Shown here in pieces: positions 1 to 5,476 of a stretch of 9,256 nucleotides of DNA. This DNA comes from Modestobacter sp. (GTDB lineage Bacteria; Actinomycetota; Actinomycetes; Mycobacteriales; Geodermatophilaceae): NCBI GenBank assembly GCA_025966175.1, contig JAOPVN010000394.1:1-9256 (forward strand), written 5' to 3'. A program made the translations under genes and the position numbers. The notes beneath the pieces are model-generated. The model did not search any database, was not told the origin of the DNA, and saw only the letters and a list, made by a program, of their open reading frames with translations. Numbering within the stretch: position 1 is the stretch's first letter; each line of letters begins with the position of its first letter.

Positions 1-479
1 GCCTCCTTGCGGGGCACGCGCAGGCCGGCGACGGTCACCCCGGCGCCGGTGGCCAGGTGCTGGTCGATCATCTGCGCCGGGTCCATCCGGTACACGTGGT
101 CGGCACCGAAGACGACGACGATCTCGGGACGGTCGTCGTAGATCAGGTTGAGGCTCTGGTAGATCGCGTCGGCGCTGCCGGTGTACCAGCGCGGGCCGAG
201 TCGCTGCTGCGCCGGCACCGGGGTGATGTAGCTGCCGAGCAGCTGCGACTTCCGCCAGGTGGTGGTGATGTGCCGGTCCAGCGAGTGGCTCTTGTACTGG
301 GTGAGCACCGCGATCCGCCGGATGTCGGCGTTCACCAGGTTGGAGAGCACGAAGTCGATGAGCCGGTAGTTCCCACCGAAGGGCACCGCGGGCTTGGCCC
401 GGTCCTGGGTCAGCGGGGCAAGCCGCTTCCCCTCACCACCTGCCAGCACGATACCGAGAACCCGAGGACCGCCACGCAT
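1..479 (-). CDS. glgC: Glucose-1-phosphate adenylyltransferase (ADP-glucose pyrophosphorylase), N-terminal part
   Basis: GlgC makes ADP-glucose and pyrophosphate from ATP and glucose-1-phosphate, the activated glucose donor for bacterial alpha-glucan synthesis. The gene starts at an ATG (479) and runs off the left edge, so only about 159 of the roughly 400 residues usual for the family are visible. The visible part is the nucleotidyltransferase domain. The signature LAGGEGKRLAPLT lies at residues 12-24, followed by KPAVPFGGNYRLIDF (29-43) and LSNLVNADI (45-53). TQYKSHSLDRHI is at 60-71, RWYTGSADAI at 97-106 and the metal-site stretch FGADHVYRMD at 124-133. These leave little doubt about the family. 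It diverges from the glucan synthase gene, the same head-to-head pairing known in mycobacteria. No Shine-Dalgarno sequence precedes the ATG. A TACCTT hexamer ends six bases upstream, so the transcript may be leaderless. Confidence 0.97.
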   Translation of the reverse strand, partial: MRGGPRVLGIVLAGGEGKRLAPLTQDRAKPAVPFGGNYRLIDFVLSNLVNADIRRIAVLTQYKSHSLDRHITTTWRKSQLLGSYITPVPAQQRLGPRWYTGSADAIYQSLNLIYDDRPEIVVVFGADHVYRMDPAQMIDQHLATGAGVTVAGLRVPRKE

Positions 480-485
480 GAACGC

Positions 486-491
486 AAGGTA
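486..491 (-). promoter_or_regulatory. Probable -10 element of a leaderless glgC transcript
   Basis: On the minus strand TACCTT fits the actinobacterial TANNNT -10 consensus and is followed by GCGTTC and then the glgC ATG. Transcription starting at or next to the ATG is the spacing expected for a leaderless mRNA, and no Shine-Dalgarno sequence is present. No convincing -35 hexamer is seen. This is inferred from motif and spacing only. Confidence 0.5.
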
Positions 492-516
492 TCGGCTGCG
501 GAGTGGCTTCGCCCCC

Positions 517-543
517 TCGACCGTTCCGTTCACCACCTAGGGT
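517..543 (+). promoter_or_regulatory. Probable leaderless promoter of glgM (-35 TCGACC, -10 TAGGGT)
   Basis: TCGACC at 517-522 matches TTGACA at four of six positions. TAGGGT at 538-543 fits TANNNT. The spacer is 15 bp, slightly short. The -10 is followed by seven bases and then the GTG at 551, so the start codon falls where transcription should begin. No Shine-Dalgarno sequence precedes the GTG. It lies back to back with the glgC promoter inside the 71-bp divergent gap. Confidence 0.5.
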
Positions 544-550
544 TGGTCGC

Positions 551-1723
551 GTGCGCGTCGGAGTGATCACCCGGGAATGGCCGCCGGACGTCTACGGAGG
601 GGCGGGGGTGCACGTCGAGCACCTGGTCGCGGCCCTGCGCGGACTGGACAACGGGCCGGAGATCGAGGTCCATGCCTTCGGTGGTCCGCGCCCGGACGCG
701 ATCGGACACGGGGTGCCGGCCGGCCTGCAGGCGGCCAACGGCGCACTGCAGGCGGTGGGTGTCGACGTCGAGATCGCGGCCGCGCTGACCGACGTCGACC
801 TGGCCCACTCGCACACCTGGTACGCCAACCACGCCGGGCACCTGGCCAAGCTCGTGCACGGCATCCCGCACGTGGTCACCGCCCACTCCCTGGAGCCGCG
901 CCGGCCGTGGAAGGCCGACCAGCTCGGCGGCGGCTACCGGCTCTCCTCGTGGGTGGAGCGCACCTCCTACCTCGACGCCGACGCGGTGATCGCGGTCAGC
1001 CGGGGCATGCGCGCCGACGTGCTGGACGTCTACCCCGACCTGGACCCCGCCAAGGTGTTCGTCGTCGGCAACGGGGTCGACGCGCAGGCCTACCGCCCGG
1101 TCGAGGCGCCCGACGTGGTCCGCTCGCTGGGCGTGGACCCGGACCGGCCCTACGCGCTGTTCGTCGGCCGGATCACCCGGCAGAAGGGGCTGATGCACCT
1201 GCTGGCCGCCGCCGAGCAGTTGCCGCCGGAGGCCGGGCTCGTGCTCTGTGCCGGCGCCCCGGACACCCCGGCCGAGCGCACGCAGGTCGCCGACGCCATC
1301 GCCGAGCTGCAGTCCCGCCGCTCGGGCGTGGTGTGGATCGAGCAGATGCTGCCGCGCGAGCAGCTCGTGCCGCTGATCACCGGCGCGACGGTGTTCGTCG
1401 TCCCGTCGGTCTACGAACCGCTGGGCATCGTGAACCTGGAGGCCGCGGCCTGCGGGACGGCGGTCGTGGCCAGCGACGTCGGCGGCATCCCCGAGGTCGT
1501 CGACGACGGCCGCACCGGGCTGCTGGTGCACTACGACCCCGACCGCCCGGCCGAGTTCGCGGCGGGGCTGGCCGCCCGGATCAGCGAGCTGCTGGCCGAC
1601 CCGGCGCGGGCCGCGGCGATGGGCACCGCCGGGCGCGAGCGGGTGCTGGCCGAGTTCGGCTGGCCGGCGATCGCCCAGCAGACGGTGCAGGTCTACGAGG
1701 CGGTCCTGGCCGGCCGGAGCTGA
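551..1723 (+). CDS. glgM: GT4 glucosyltransferase, GlgM type (alpha-maltose-1-phosphate synthase, often annotated as glycogen synthase)
   Basis: This 390-residue GT-B enzyme belongs to the actinobacterial 'GlgA' group. In mycobacteria that group was shown to be GlgM, which joins ADP-glucose and glucose-1-phosphate to give maltose-1-phosphate for the GlgE route. The N-terminal domain opens with VRVGVITREWPPDVYGGAGV, where GGAG (16-19) is the acceptor/phosphate loop. HSHTWYANHAGHL follows at 87-99 and AHSLEPRRPWK at 111-121. The C-terminal domain has VGRITRQKG (205-213) and the retaining-GT E-x7-E motif EPLGIVNLE (E289, E297), then SDVGGIPEVV (308-317). The close match to mycobacterial Rv1212c, recalled from memory, favours GlgM over classical GlgA. 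The start is placed at GTG 551 because homologues begin with the strand (M/V)RV-x-x-(L/I)TRE. The reading frame stays open upstream to 503, but that extension would cover the promoter and resembles nothing. glgC diverges from it. Activity as a simple glycogen synthase cannot be excluded. Confidence 0.93.
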   Translation: MRVGVITREWPPDVYGGAGVHVEHLVAALRGLDNGPEIEVHAFGGPRPDAIGHGVPAGLQAANGALQAVGVDVEIAAALTDVDLAHSHTWYANHAGHLAKLVHGIPHVVTAHSLEPRRPWKADQLGGGYRLSSWVERTSYLDADAVIAVSRGMRADVLDVYPDLDPAKVFVVGNGVDAQAYRPVEAPDVVRSLGVDPDRPYALFVGRITRQKGLMHLLAAAEQLPPEAGLVLCAGAPDTPAERTQVADAIAELQSRRSGVVWIEQMLPREQLVPLITGATVFVVPSVYEPLGIVNLEAAACGTAVVASDVGGIPEVVDDGRTGLLVHYDPDRPAEFAAGLAARISELLADPARAAAMGTAGRERVLAEFGWPAIAQQTVQVYEAVLAGRS

Positions 1724-1739
1724 GCTCCTCCCCGCAGGA

Positions 1740-1771
1740 CCGGGGACGACGACTGGCGCCGGCGTCCCCGG
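1740..1771. terminator. Hairpin between convergent glgM and diguanylate cyclase genes
   Basis: CCGGGGACG (1740-1748) and CGTCCCCGG (1763-1771) form a perfect 9-bp inverted repeat around a 14-base loop, centred in the 54-bp gap between two stop codons. There is no T-tract on either side, as is common in high-GC actinobacteria, so a bidirectional terminator is a position-based inference. A competing arm, TCCCCG at 1729-1734, can instead pair with CGGGGA at 1741-1746. Confidence 0.55.
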
Positions 1772-1777
1772 ATCAGG

Positions 1778-2791
1778 TCAGCCGGTCCGCTGGGCTTCCC
1801 CGCGGGACGGAGGACCGCCGTCGGGCTCCGAGCCGTCCAGCGCGCAGCGGCCGCGGCCGTCCGCCTTGGCCCGGTAGAGCGCCGCGTCCGCACGTCGCAT
1901 CACCTGCGAGGCCAGTTCGCCCGGTTCGTGCTGGGCCACCCCCACGGACAGCGCCGTGTGGGAGGAGGCCCGGCGGAGCTCCTCGACGACCTGGAGCGCG
2001 GCCGGTCCCTGGTGCGCCGGCAGCAGCAGCGCGAACTCGTCGCCGCCGTGCCGCGCCAGCAGCGCACCGCGGGGCAACCGCGATCCCCAGTCCGCGGCCA
2101 CCGAGCGGAGCAGCTCGTCACCGGCCGCGTGCCCGTGCTCGTCGTTGACCGCCTTGAAGTGGTCGACGTCGACCAGCGCGACGGAGAACTGCGCTCCGGT
2201 GCGGGTGGACACCCGCATCGCCTCGTCCAGTGCGTCGTCGAAGCCCCGCCGGTTGGCCAGCCCGGTGAGCCCGTCCAGGCTGGCGCTCGACGCGCGCTGC
2301 ACCAGCGTGGCCACGACCAGCGCGACCGTCGCGGTGACGACGGCCAACGCGACGACCGGGCCGGCCGGCACCCCGCGGACGGAGAGGACGACGGTGCAGG
2401 CCCCGATCGCGGTGACCAGGTGCGCCAGCGCGAGGGGCGGGGGAAACAGGAAGAAGGCGGCGACGGCGACGAAGGAGTAGATGCTGGCCAGCGCCATCGC
2501 GGCCGTGCCGTCGGGCGCGGCGGAGACCACGCAGCTGACCAGCGCCGTGCCGAGCAGGACGAGGGCGTGGAACGCCGGCCGTGGCAGCCACTGGCCCCAG
2601 CAGACGACGCACGCGCCGGTGACCATCGCCAGCGGGCCGATCACGGTGAGCACCACGGAGGATCCGGCGCCTCCTGACGGGAGGACGACGATCGCGACGA
2701 CGGCGAGCCCGCCCATCAGGTAGAGCGCCCCGATGACCGGTCCGATGACGCGCGCGGTCGCCACCTCGGGCGCGCTACGCCTCCACCACAT
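1778..2791 (-). CDS. Membrane-anchored GGDEF diguanylate cyclase
   Basis: The protein has 337 residues. The N-terminal half is hydrophobic, with about six predicted membrane helices (roughly 14-38, 46-68, 74-92, 97-117, 119-139, 144-165). No soluble sensor domain lies between them and the catalytic domain. The GGDEF domain begins at DGLTGLANRRGF (173-184), continues with VDVDHFKAVNDEHGHAAGD (207-225), and carries an intact GGDEF at 249-253. It ends with the usual ADAALYRAKADGRGR (301-315). Metal- and GTP-contacting residues appear intact, so it should convert two GTP to c-di-GMP on the cytoplasmic face. The RxxD product-inhibition site, expected just upstream of GGDEF, is absent: the sequence there is LPRGALLARH. 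The start at ATG 2791 has GAGG four bases upstream. No EAL domain or partner phosphodiesterase is seen in this window. The signal sensed is unknown. Confidence 0.93.
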   Translation of the reverse strand: MWWRRSAPEVATARVIGPVIGALYLMGGLAVVAIVVLPSGGAGSSVVLTVIGPLAMVTGACVVCWGQWLPRPAFHALVLLGTALVSCVVSAAPDGTAAMALASIYSFVAVAAFFLFPPPLALAHLVTAIGACTVVLSVRGVPAGPVVALAVVTATVALVVATLVQRASSASLDGLTGLANRRGFDDALDEAMRVSTRTGAQFSVALVDVDHFKAVNDEHGHAAGDELLRSVAADWGSRLPRGALLARHGGDEFALLLPAHQGPAALQVVEELRRASSHTALSVGVAQHEPGELASQVMRRADAALYRAKADGRGRCALDGSEPDGGPPSRGEAQRTG

Positions 2792-2900
2792 GCCGCCTCA
2801 TCGGTCCGCGAACTGGGGACACCGGAGTCGCCTCCTGATGGCCGCCCCACCGGGGTGACCGCCGGGGACCGCTCCCGGCTTCTTCGGGCCACAGGTCCTG

Positions 2901-2914
2901 TTGCGCGCAATCTA
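2901..2914 (-). promoter_or_regulatory. Possible promoter of the diguanylate cyclase, with overlapping palindrome
   Basis: On the minus strand TAGATT (2914-2909) fits TANNNT. It runs directly into the perfect 10-bp palindrome TTGCGCGCAA (2901-2910), which would sit at the predicted transcription start. A repressor site is one reading. No good -35 is visible and the leader would be about 110 bases. I see no recognisable c-di-GMP riboswitch in that leader. The call is tentative. Confidence 0.3.
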
Positions 2915-2954
2915 GCGGCGGTGAGGGCTGGTCTCCCCGGTCGATGCCCCGGTG

Positions 2955-3008
2955 CCCCTCCGAAGGGGTCAGACGCCGGTGGCCGGTCGTGCTGGCCCGG
3001 CCACCGGC
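2955..3008 (-). terminator. Tandem hairpins downstream of the alcohol dehydrogenase
   Basis: Just past the dehydrogenase stop codon are two stem-loops. The first, GCCGGTGGCCGG (2975-2986) with CCGGCCACCGGC (2997-3008), is a perfect 12-bp stem with a 10-base loop, ending 7 bp from the stop. The second (2955-2968) reads CCCCTTCGGAGGGG on the minus strand, with a 5-bp stem and 4-base loop. No T-tract follows. Transcription termination or mRNA 3' end protection is inferred from position and stem strength. Confidence 0.6.
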
Positions 3009-3014
3009 ATCCGC

Positions 3015-4202
3015 TCAGAGCTCCGGCTTGAGCTGCACCTTCACGAAGCCGTCCGCCTTCTCCTGGAACGCCTTGTAGGCCTCGGGCGCCTGGGACAGCG
3101 GCAGCCGGTGGGTGGCGAAGGTGTCGACACCCAGCGGGTCCCCGTCGGTGAGCAGCGGCATGATCTCCGGGATCCAGCGCTTGATGTTCGCCTGGCCCAT
3201 GTGCAGCTGGATCTGCTTGTCGAACAGCGTGATCATCGGCATCGGGTCGGCCGCCCCGCCGTAGACGCCGGAGATCGAGATGGTGCCGCCGCGCCGCACG
3301 ATGTCGATCGCTGAGTACAGCGCGTTCAGCCGGTCGACACCGGCCTCCTTCATCACCGGCGCGGCGATCGCCCGCGGCAGCAGTCCGGCCGCCTTCTGCA
3401 CGAAGCCGGTCGCCGGGGAACCGTGCGCCTCCATGCCGACCGCGTCCAGCACCGAGTCCGGCCCACGGCCGTCGGTCATGTCCCGGATGGCGTCGCCGAG
3501 GTCGTCCTCGTGCTCACGCAGGTCGATGACCTCGATGCCGCGCGCGGCCACGCGGGCCAGCCGCTCGGGCACCAGGTCGACCCCGATCACGCGGTAGCCC
3601 TTGTGCTGACCGATCCGGCAGGCGAAGTCGCCGATCGGCCCCAGCCCGAGGACGACGAGGGTGCCACCGTCGGGCACGTTCGCGTACTCCACGCCCTGCC
3701 ACGCGGTGGGGAGGATGTCCGAGAGGTAGGCGAACCGGTCGTCGGCCGGCCCCTCGGGCAGCTTGATGTGGGTGAACTGCGCCTGCGGCACCCGCAGGTA
3801 CTCCGCCTGCCCGCCCGGCACCTCGCCGTAGAGCTTGGAGAAGCCGAACAGCGCCGCGCCCATCCCCTGGTCGCGCACCTGGGTGGTCTCGCACTGCGTG
3901 TAGAGCTGCTGGTCGCACATCCAGCAGTGCCCGCAGGAGATCTGGAAGGGGATGGCGACCCGGTCTCCGATCTCGAGGTCGCCGGTCTCCGAGCCCACCT
4001 CCACGACCTGGCCCATCGCCTCGTGACCGAGCACGTCACCGACGCCCATGAAGGGCGACAGCGGGTCGTACAGGTGCAGGTCCGAGCCGCAGATGTTGGT
4101 CGTGGTCACGCGGATCACGGCATCGGTGGGCGCCTGCACGAAGGGGTCGTCCACGGTCTCGACGCGGACGTCCTGCTTGCCGTGCCAGGTCACTGCCTTC
4201 AT
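3015..4202 (-). CDS. Zinc-dependent alcohol dehydrogenase, formaldehyde-dehydrogenase-like group
   Basis: This 395-residue medium-chain dehydrogenase has both zinc sites. Catalytic ligands are C38 (NICGSD) with H60-E61 (GHEAMG). The structural site is C90, C93, C96 and C104, in the C-x2-C-x2-C-x7-C pattern. The Rossmann domain shows VLGLGPIG (184-191) followed by VIGVDLVPERLARV. Length and the Cys-rich lobe fit the group related to glutathione-dependent formaldehyde dehydrogenase, but the true substrate cannot be read from sequence. The start is ATG 4202, because MKAVTWHGKQDVRVE is the standard family N-terminus and GGGAG lies four bases upstream. A second ATG five codons upstream is less well placed. 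The frame stays open to 4595 upstream, but that part covers the nitrile hydratase gene and is not coding. It lies 119 bp downstream of nthA, separated by a hairpin with a T-run, so it is probably its own unit. Confidence 0.93.
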   Translation of the reverse strand: MKAVTWHGKQDVRVETVDDPFVQAPTDAVIRVTTTNICGSDLHLYDPLSPFMGVGDVLGHEAMGQVVEVGSETGDLEIGDRVAIPFQISCGHCWMCDQQLYTQCETTQVRDQGMGAALFGFSKLYGEVPGGQAEYLRVPQAQFTHIKLPEGPADDRFAYLSDILPTAWQGVEYANVPDGGTLVVLGLGPIGDFACRIGQHKGYRVIGVDLVPERLARVAARGIEVIDLREHEDDLGDAIRDMTDGRGPDSVLDAVGMEAHGSPATGFVQKAAGLLPRAIAAPVMKEAGVDRLNALYSAIDIVRRGGTISISGVYGGAADPMPMITLFDKQIQLHMGQANIKRWIPEIMPLLTDGDPLGVDTFATHRLPLSQAPEAYKAFQEKADGFVKVQLKPEL

Positions 4203-4220
4203 GGGTCTCCCGTTCATCGG

Positions 4221-4247
4221 GACGCATCGGTGCGTCGTCCCGGGACG
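4221..4247. promoter_or_regulatory. Two abutting palindromes in the dehydrogenase upstream region (possible operators)
   Basis: GACGCA-TCGG-TGCGTC (4221-4236) is a 6-bp inverted repeat with a 4-base centre. It shares its last base with the perfect 12-bp palindrome CGTCCCGGGACG (4236-4247). Both lie 19 to 45 bp upstream of the dehydrogenase ATG. They could be repressor sites or form a 5'-leader hairpin. No TANNNT -10 element was found on the minus strand in the whole intergenic gap, so the promoter itself is not identified. Confidence 0.35.
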
Positions 4248-4269
4248 GGTGCCCTCGGCCGACCAACGC

Positions 4270-4287
4270 AAAACGGTGGCTGCCACC
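4270..4287 (-). terminator. Intrinsic-type terminator after nthA
   Basis: Read on the minus strand, GGTGG-CAG-CCACC (4287-4275) is a 5-bp stem with a 3-base loop, followed at once by GTTTT (4274-4270). The stem can extend to about seven pairs with a small bulge. It lies 34 bp past the nthA stop codon. A T-run is rare in this GC-rich window, which supports a real terminator for the operon and separates it from the dehydrogenase. Confidence 0.55.
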
Positions 4288-4321
4288 CCGTGGGAGCCGC
4301 CGGGCCGTCGGACGGTGCTGG

Positions 4322-4912
4322 TCAGACGGCGGCGGTGCCGATCAGGCCCTTCCGGGTCACCAGAGCGGCGAGCTCCTCCTCCGACAGAGACCCGGTGCCC
4401 TCGGGACGGCGGGGCAGCACCATGTACCGCGACTCCGCGCTGGCGTCCCACACCGCGATCGACGTCCCGGCAGGCAGCTCGAGCCCGAACTCGGCCAGCA
4501 CGCCCCGCGGGTCGCGGACCACCCGCGAGCGGTAGGCCTCGCTCTTGTACCAGCTGGGTGAGGGCCCGAGCAGCGCGATCGGGTAGCAGGAGCACAGCGT
4601 GCAGACGACGACGTTGTGCTGCTGCTCGGTGTTGGCGACGACCTTCAGCCGCTGCTCCTGGAGACCACCGGCCATCGACAGCCCGACCTCGCGGATCGCC
4701 GCGTTGGCGTCGGCCAGCAGCCGGGCAGCGAACCCCGGGTCCACCCAGGCGCGGGCCACGATCCGCGCGCCGTTGGCCGGGGTGCCCCCGGCGAGGAACT
4801 CGTCGATCCGGGTGTCGATCTCCCCGGCGTCCAGCAGGCCGCGCGCCTCCAGCAGCGCCTCGACGTGCCGGACCTCCGCGGAGATGACCGAACTGGAGTG
4901 GTCGCCGCTCAT
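4322..4912 (-). CDS. nthA: Nitrile hydratase alpha subunit, cobalt type
   Basis: The alpha subunit carries the metal centre that hydrates nitriles to amides. The claw motif VVVCTLCSCYP gives ligands C104, C107, S108 and C109. Threonine after the first cysteine (CTLCSC, not CSLCSC) marks the cobalt type. Other family blocks follow: LLGPSPSWYKSEAYRSRVV (114-132), PRGVLAEFG (135-143), SAESRYMVLPRRPEGT (158-173) and LVTRKGLIG (184-192). Its 196 residues are about the usual length. The start is ATG 4912, because it overlaps the preceding gene's stop as ATGA and has GAGGAGA just upstream. The frame extends 12 codons further without support. Beta-then-alpha gene order is typical of cobalt-type clusters. 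The gamma subunit of thiocyanate hydrolase is homologous, so the true substrate could differ from a simple nitrile. Confidence 0.95.
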   Translation of the reverse strand: MSGDHSSSVISAEVRHVEALLEARGLLDAGEIDTRIDEFLAGGTPANGARIVARAWVDPGFAARLLADANAAIREVGLSMAGGLQEQRLKVVANTEQQHNVVVCTLCSCYPIALLGPSPSWYKSEAYRSRVVRDPRGVLAEFGLELPAGTSIAVWDASAESRYMVLPRRPEGTGSLSEEELAALVTRKGLIGTAAV

Positions 4913-5193
4913 GAGCTCTCCTCGATCGGGGTCAGGTAGTCCTCCCACAGCTCCACGGTCACCGTGTGGTCGCCGGCGCCGAACAACTCGGCCGCCGGGA
5001 ACTGCACGTGGTAGACCGCCTGCGGCTGCGGGCTGAGGCCGTGCGCGCGGTCGTCGGCCAGCGGGTGCCGGCCGGCCCGCTCGACGACCACGCCGGCGGC
5101 GCCGCGCGCATAGCGCGGCAGCCGGGTGTGCCCGGCGGGGTCGGTGGCGCGGGTGCGCACCCGGTCGCCCGGGGTGAACCGGTCAGTGCCCAT
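4909..5193 (-). CDS. nthB: Nitrile hydratase beta subunit, C-terminal half as a separate protein
   Basis: This 94-residue protein corresponds to the SH3-like C-terminal domain of nitrile hydratase beta. It has RFTPGDRVRTR (5-15), GHTRLPRYARG (21-31), a middle HPLADDRAHG (43-52), YHVQFPAAELFG (61-72) and VELWEDYLTP (80-89). In whole beta subunits the HTR-x-P-x-Y-x-RG block supplies an arginine that contacts the oxidised claw cysteines (established from structures). It has its own ATG (5193), overlapping the end of the N-half gene by 11 bases, and shares ATGA with nthA. No clear Shine-Dalgarno precedes it, so translation probably depends on coupling. Together the two halves total 191 residues, against about 220-235 for a fused beta. 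The inter-domain linker is therefore missing, which argues against a recent frameshift in an ordinary beta gene. Confidence 0.9.
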   Translation of the reverse strand: MGTDRFTPGDRVRTRATDPAGHTRLPRYARGAAGVVVERAGRHPLADDRAHGLSPQPQAVYHVQFPAAELFGAGDHTVTVELWEDYLTPIEESS

Positions 5194-5476
5194 GCGGCAG
5201 CTCGAGCTCCGCGGCGTCCGCCACGCCCTTCTCGGCCAGCAGCGTGGTGATCGCGGCGAACCAGCGCTCGTAGTACGAGGCGGCCAGGTAGCGCTCGACC
5301 GGCAGCCGCTCCTGGGCGTCGCGGAACTCGTCGAGGTTGTAGACGCCCCGCTTGATCAGCGCGCCGTTGAGCGCGAAGACGTGCGCCTCCCAGTCGGAGT
5401 GGAACGGCGGCTCGTCGGGCTCCTCGATGATCGCCGGGAACCCGGCCATCCCGCCCACGTCGTTGATCCGGCTCAT
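5183..5476 (-). CDS. nthB: Nitrile hydratase beta subunit, N-terminal half as a separate protein
   Basis: This 97-residue protein matches the helical N-terminal domain of nitrile hydratase beta. It has INDVGGMAGF (4-13), EEPDEPPFHSDWEAHVFAL (18-36), then ERLPVERYLAASYYERWFAA (56-75) and LLAEKGV (79-85). The DVGGM-x-GF opening and the RLP...YL..SYYE.W block are beta signatures. Nitrile hydratase accessory (metallochaperone) proteins are homologous to this domain but lack that opening, so a chaperone is the less likely reading. R57 would be the equivalent of the N-terminal arginine that hydrogen-bonds the oxidised cysteines. The start is ATG 5476, with a strong GGAGGAG-type Shine-Dalgarno lying inside the end of the Nudix gene and an ATGA overlap with its stop. 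This is the strongest ribosome binding site in the operon. Confidence 0.9.
   Translation of the reverse strand: MSRINDVGGMAGFPAIIEEPDEPPFHSDWEAHVFALNGALIKRGVYNLDEFRDAQERLPVERYLAASYYERWFAAITTLLAEKGVADAAELELPHGH

Noticed and set aside
530..1531. Long minus-strand open frame opposite glgM
   Set aside because: It is rich in Arg, Gly, His and Asp with no recognisable domain. It mirrors GC-rich codons of glgM, whose family motifs are unambiguous.
577..2148. Plus-strand open frame of about 523 codons overlapping glgM and the cyclase gene
   Set aside because: The Arg/Ala/Gly/Pro-rich composition is typical of an off-frame reading of high-GC DNA, and it crosses two convergent genes and the hairpin between them.
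2792..2902. c-di-GMP riboswitch in the leader of the diguanylate cyclase
   Set aside because: No GEMM-type conserved core was found on the minus strand; only short weak hairpins.
4250..4275. SigB-like promoter (GTTT ... GGGCAC) upstream of the dehydrogenase
   Set aside because: The -10 half matches only four of six positions and part of it is the terminator T-run; too weak to call.
4203..4595. N-terminal extension of the zinc dehydrogenase frame
   Set aside because: It is low-complexity sequence antiparallel to nothing useful and overlaps nthA. The family N-terminus and ribosome site lie at 4202.
5183..5193. Frameshift in an ordinary nitrile hydratase beta gene
   Set aside because: Both halves have proper ends, the second has its own ATG, and the linker of a fused beta is absent. 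Split beta subunits are known in the superfamily. Sequencing error cannot be fully ruled out.
5199..5208. Palindrome AGCTCGAGCT near the beta C-half start
   Set aside because: It lies inside coding sequence for a Leu-Glu-Leu stretch and is explained by codon choice.
5183..5476. Nitrile hydratase accessory (activator) protein
   Set aside because: It is homologous to this domain, but the DVGGM-x-GF opening and RLP...SYYE.W block are those of a true beta subunit.
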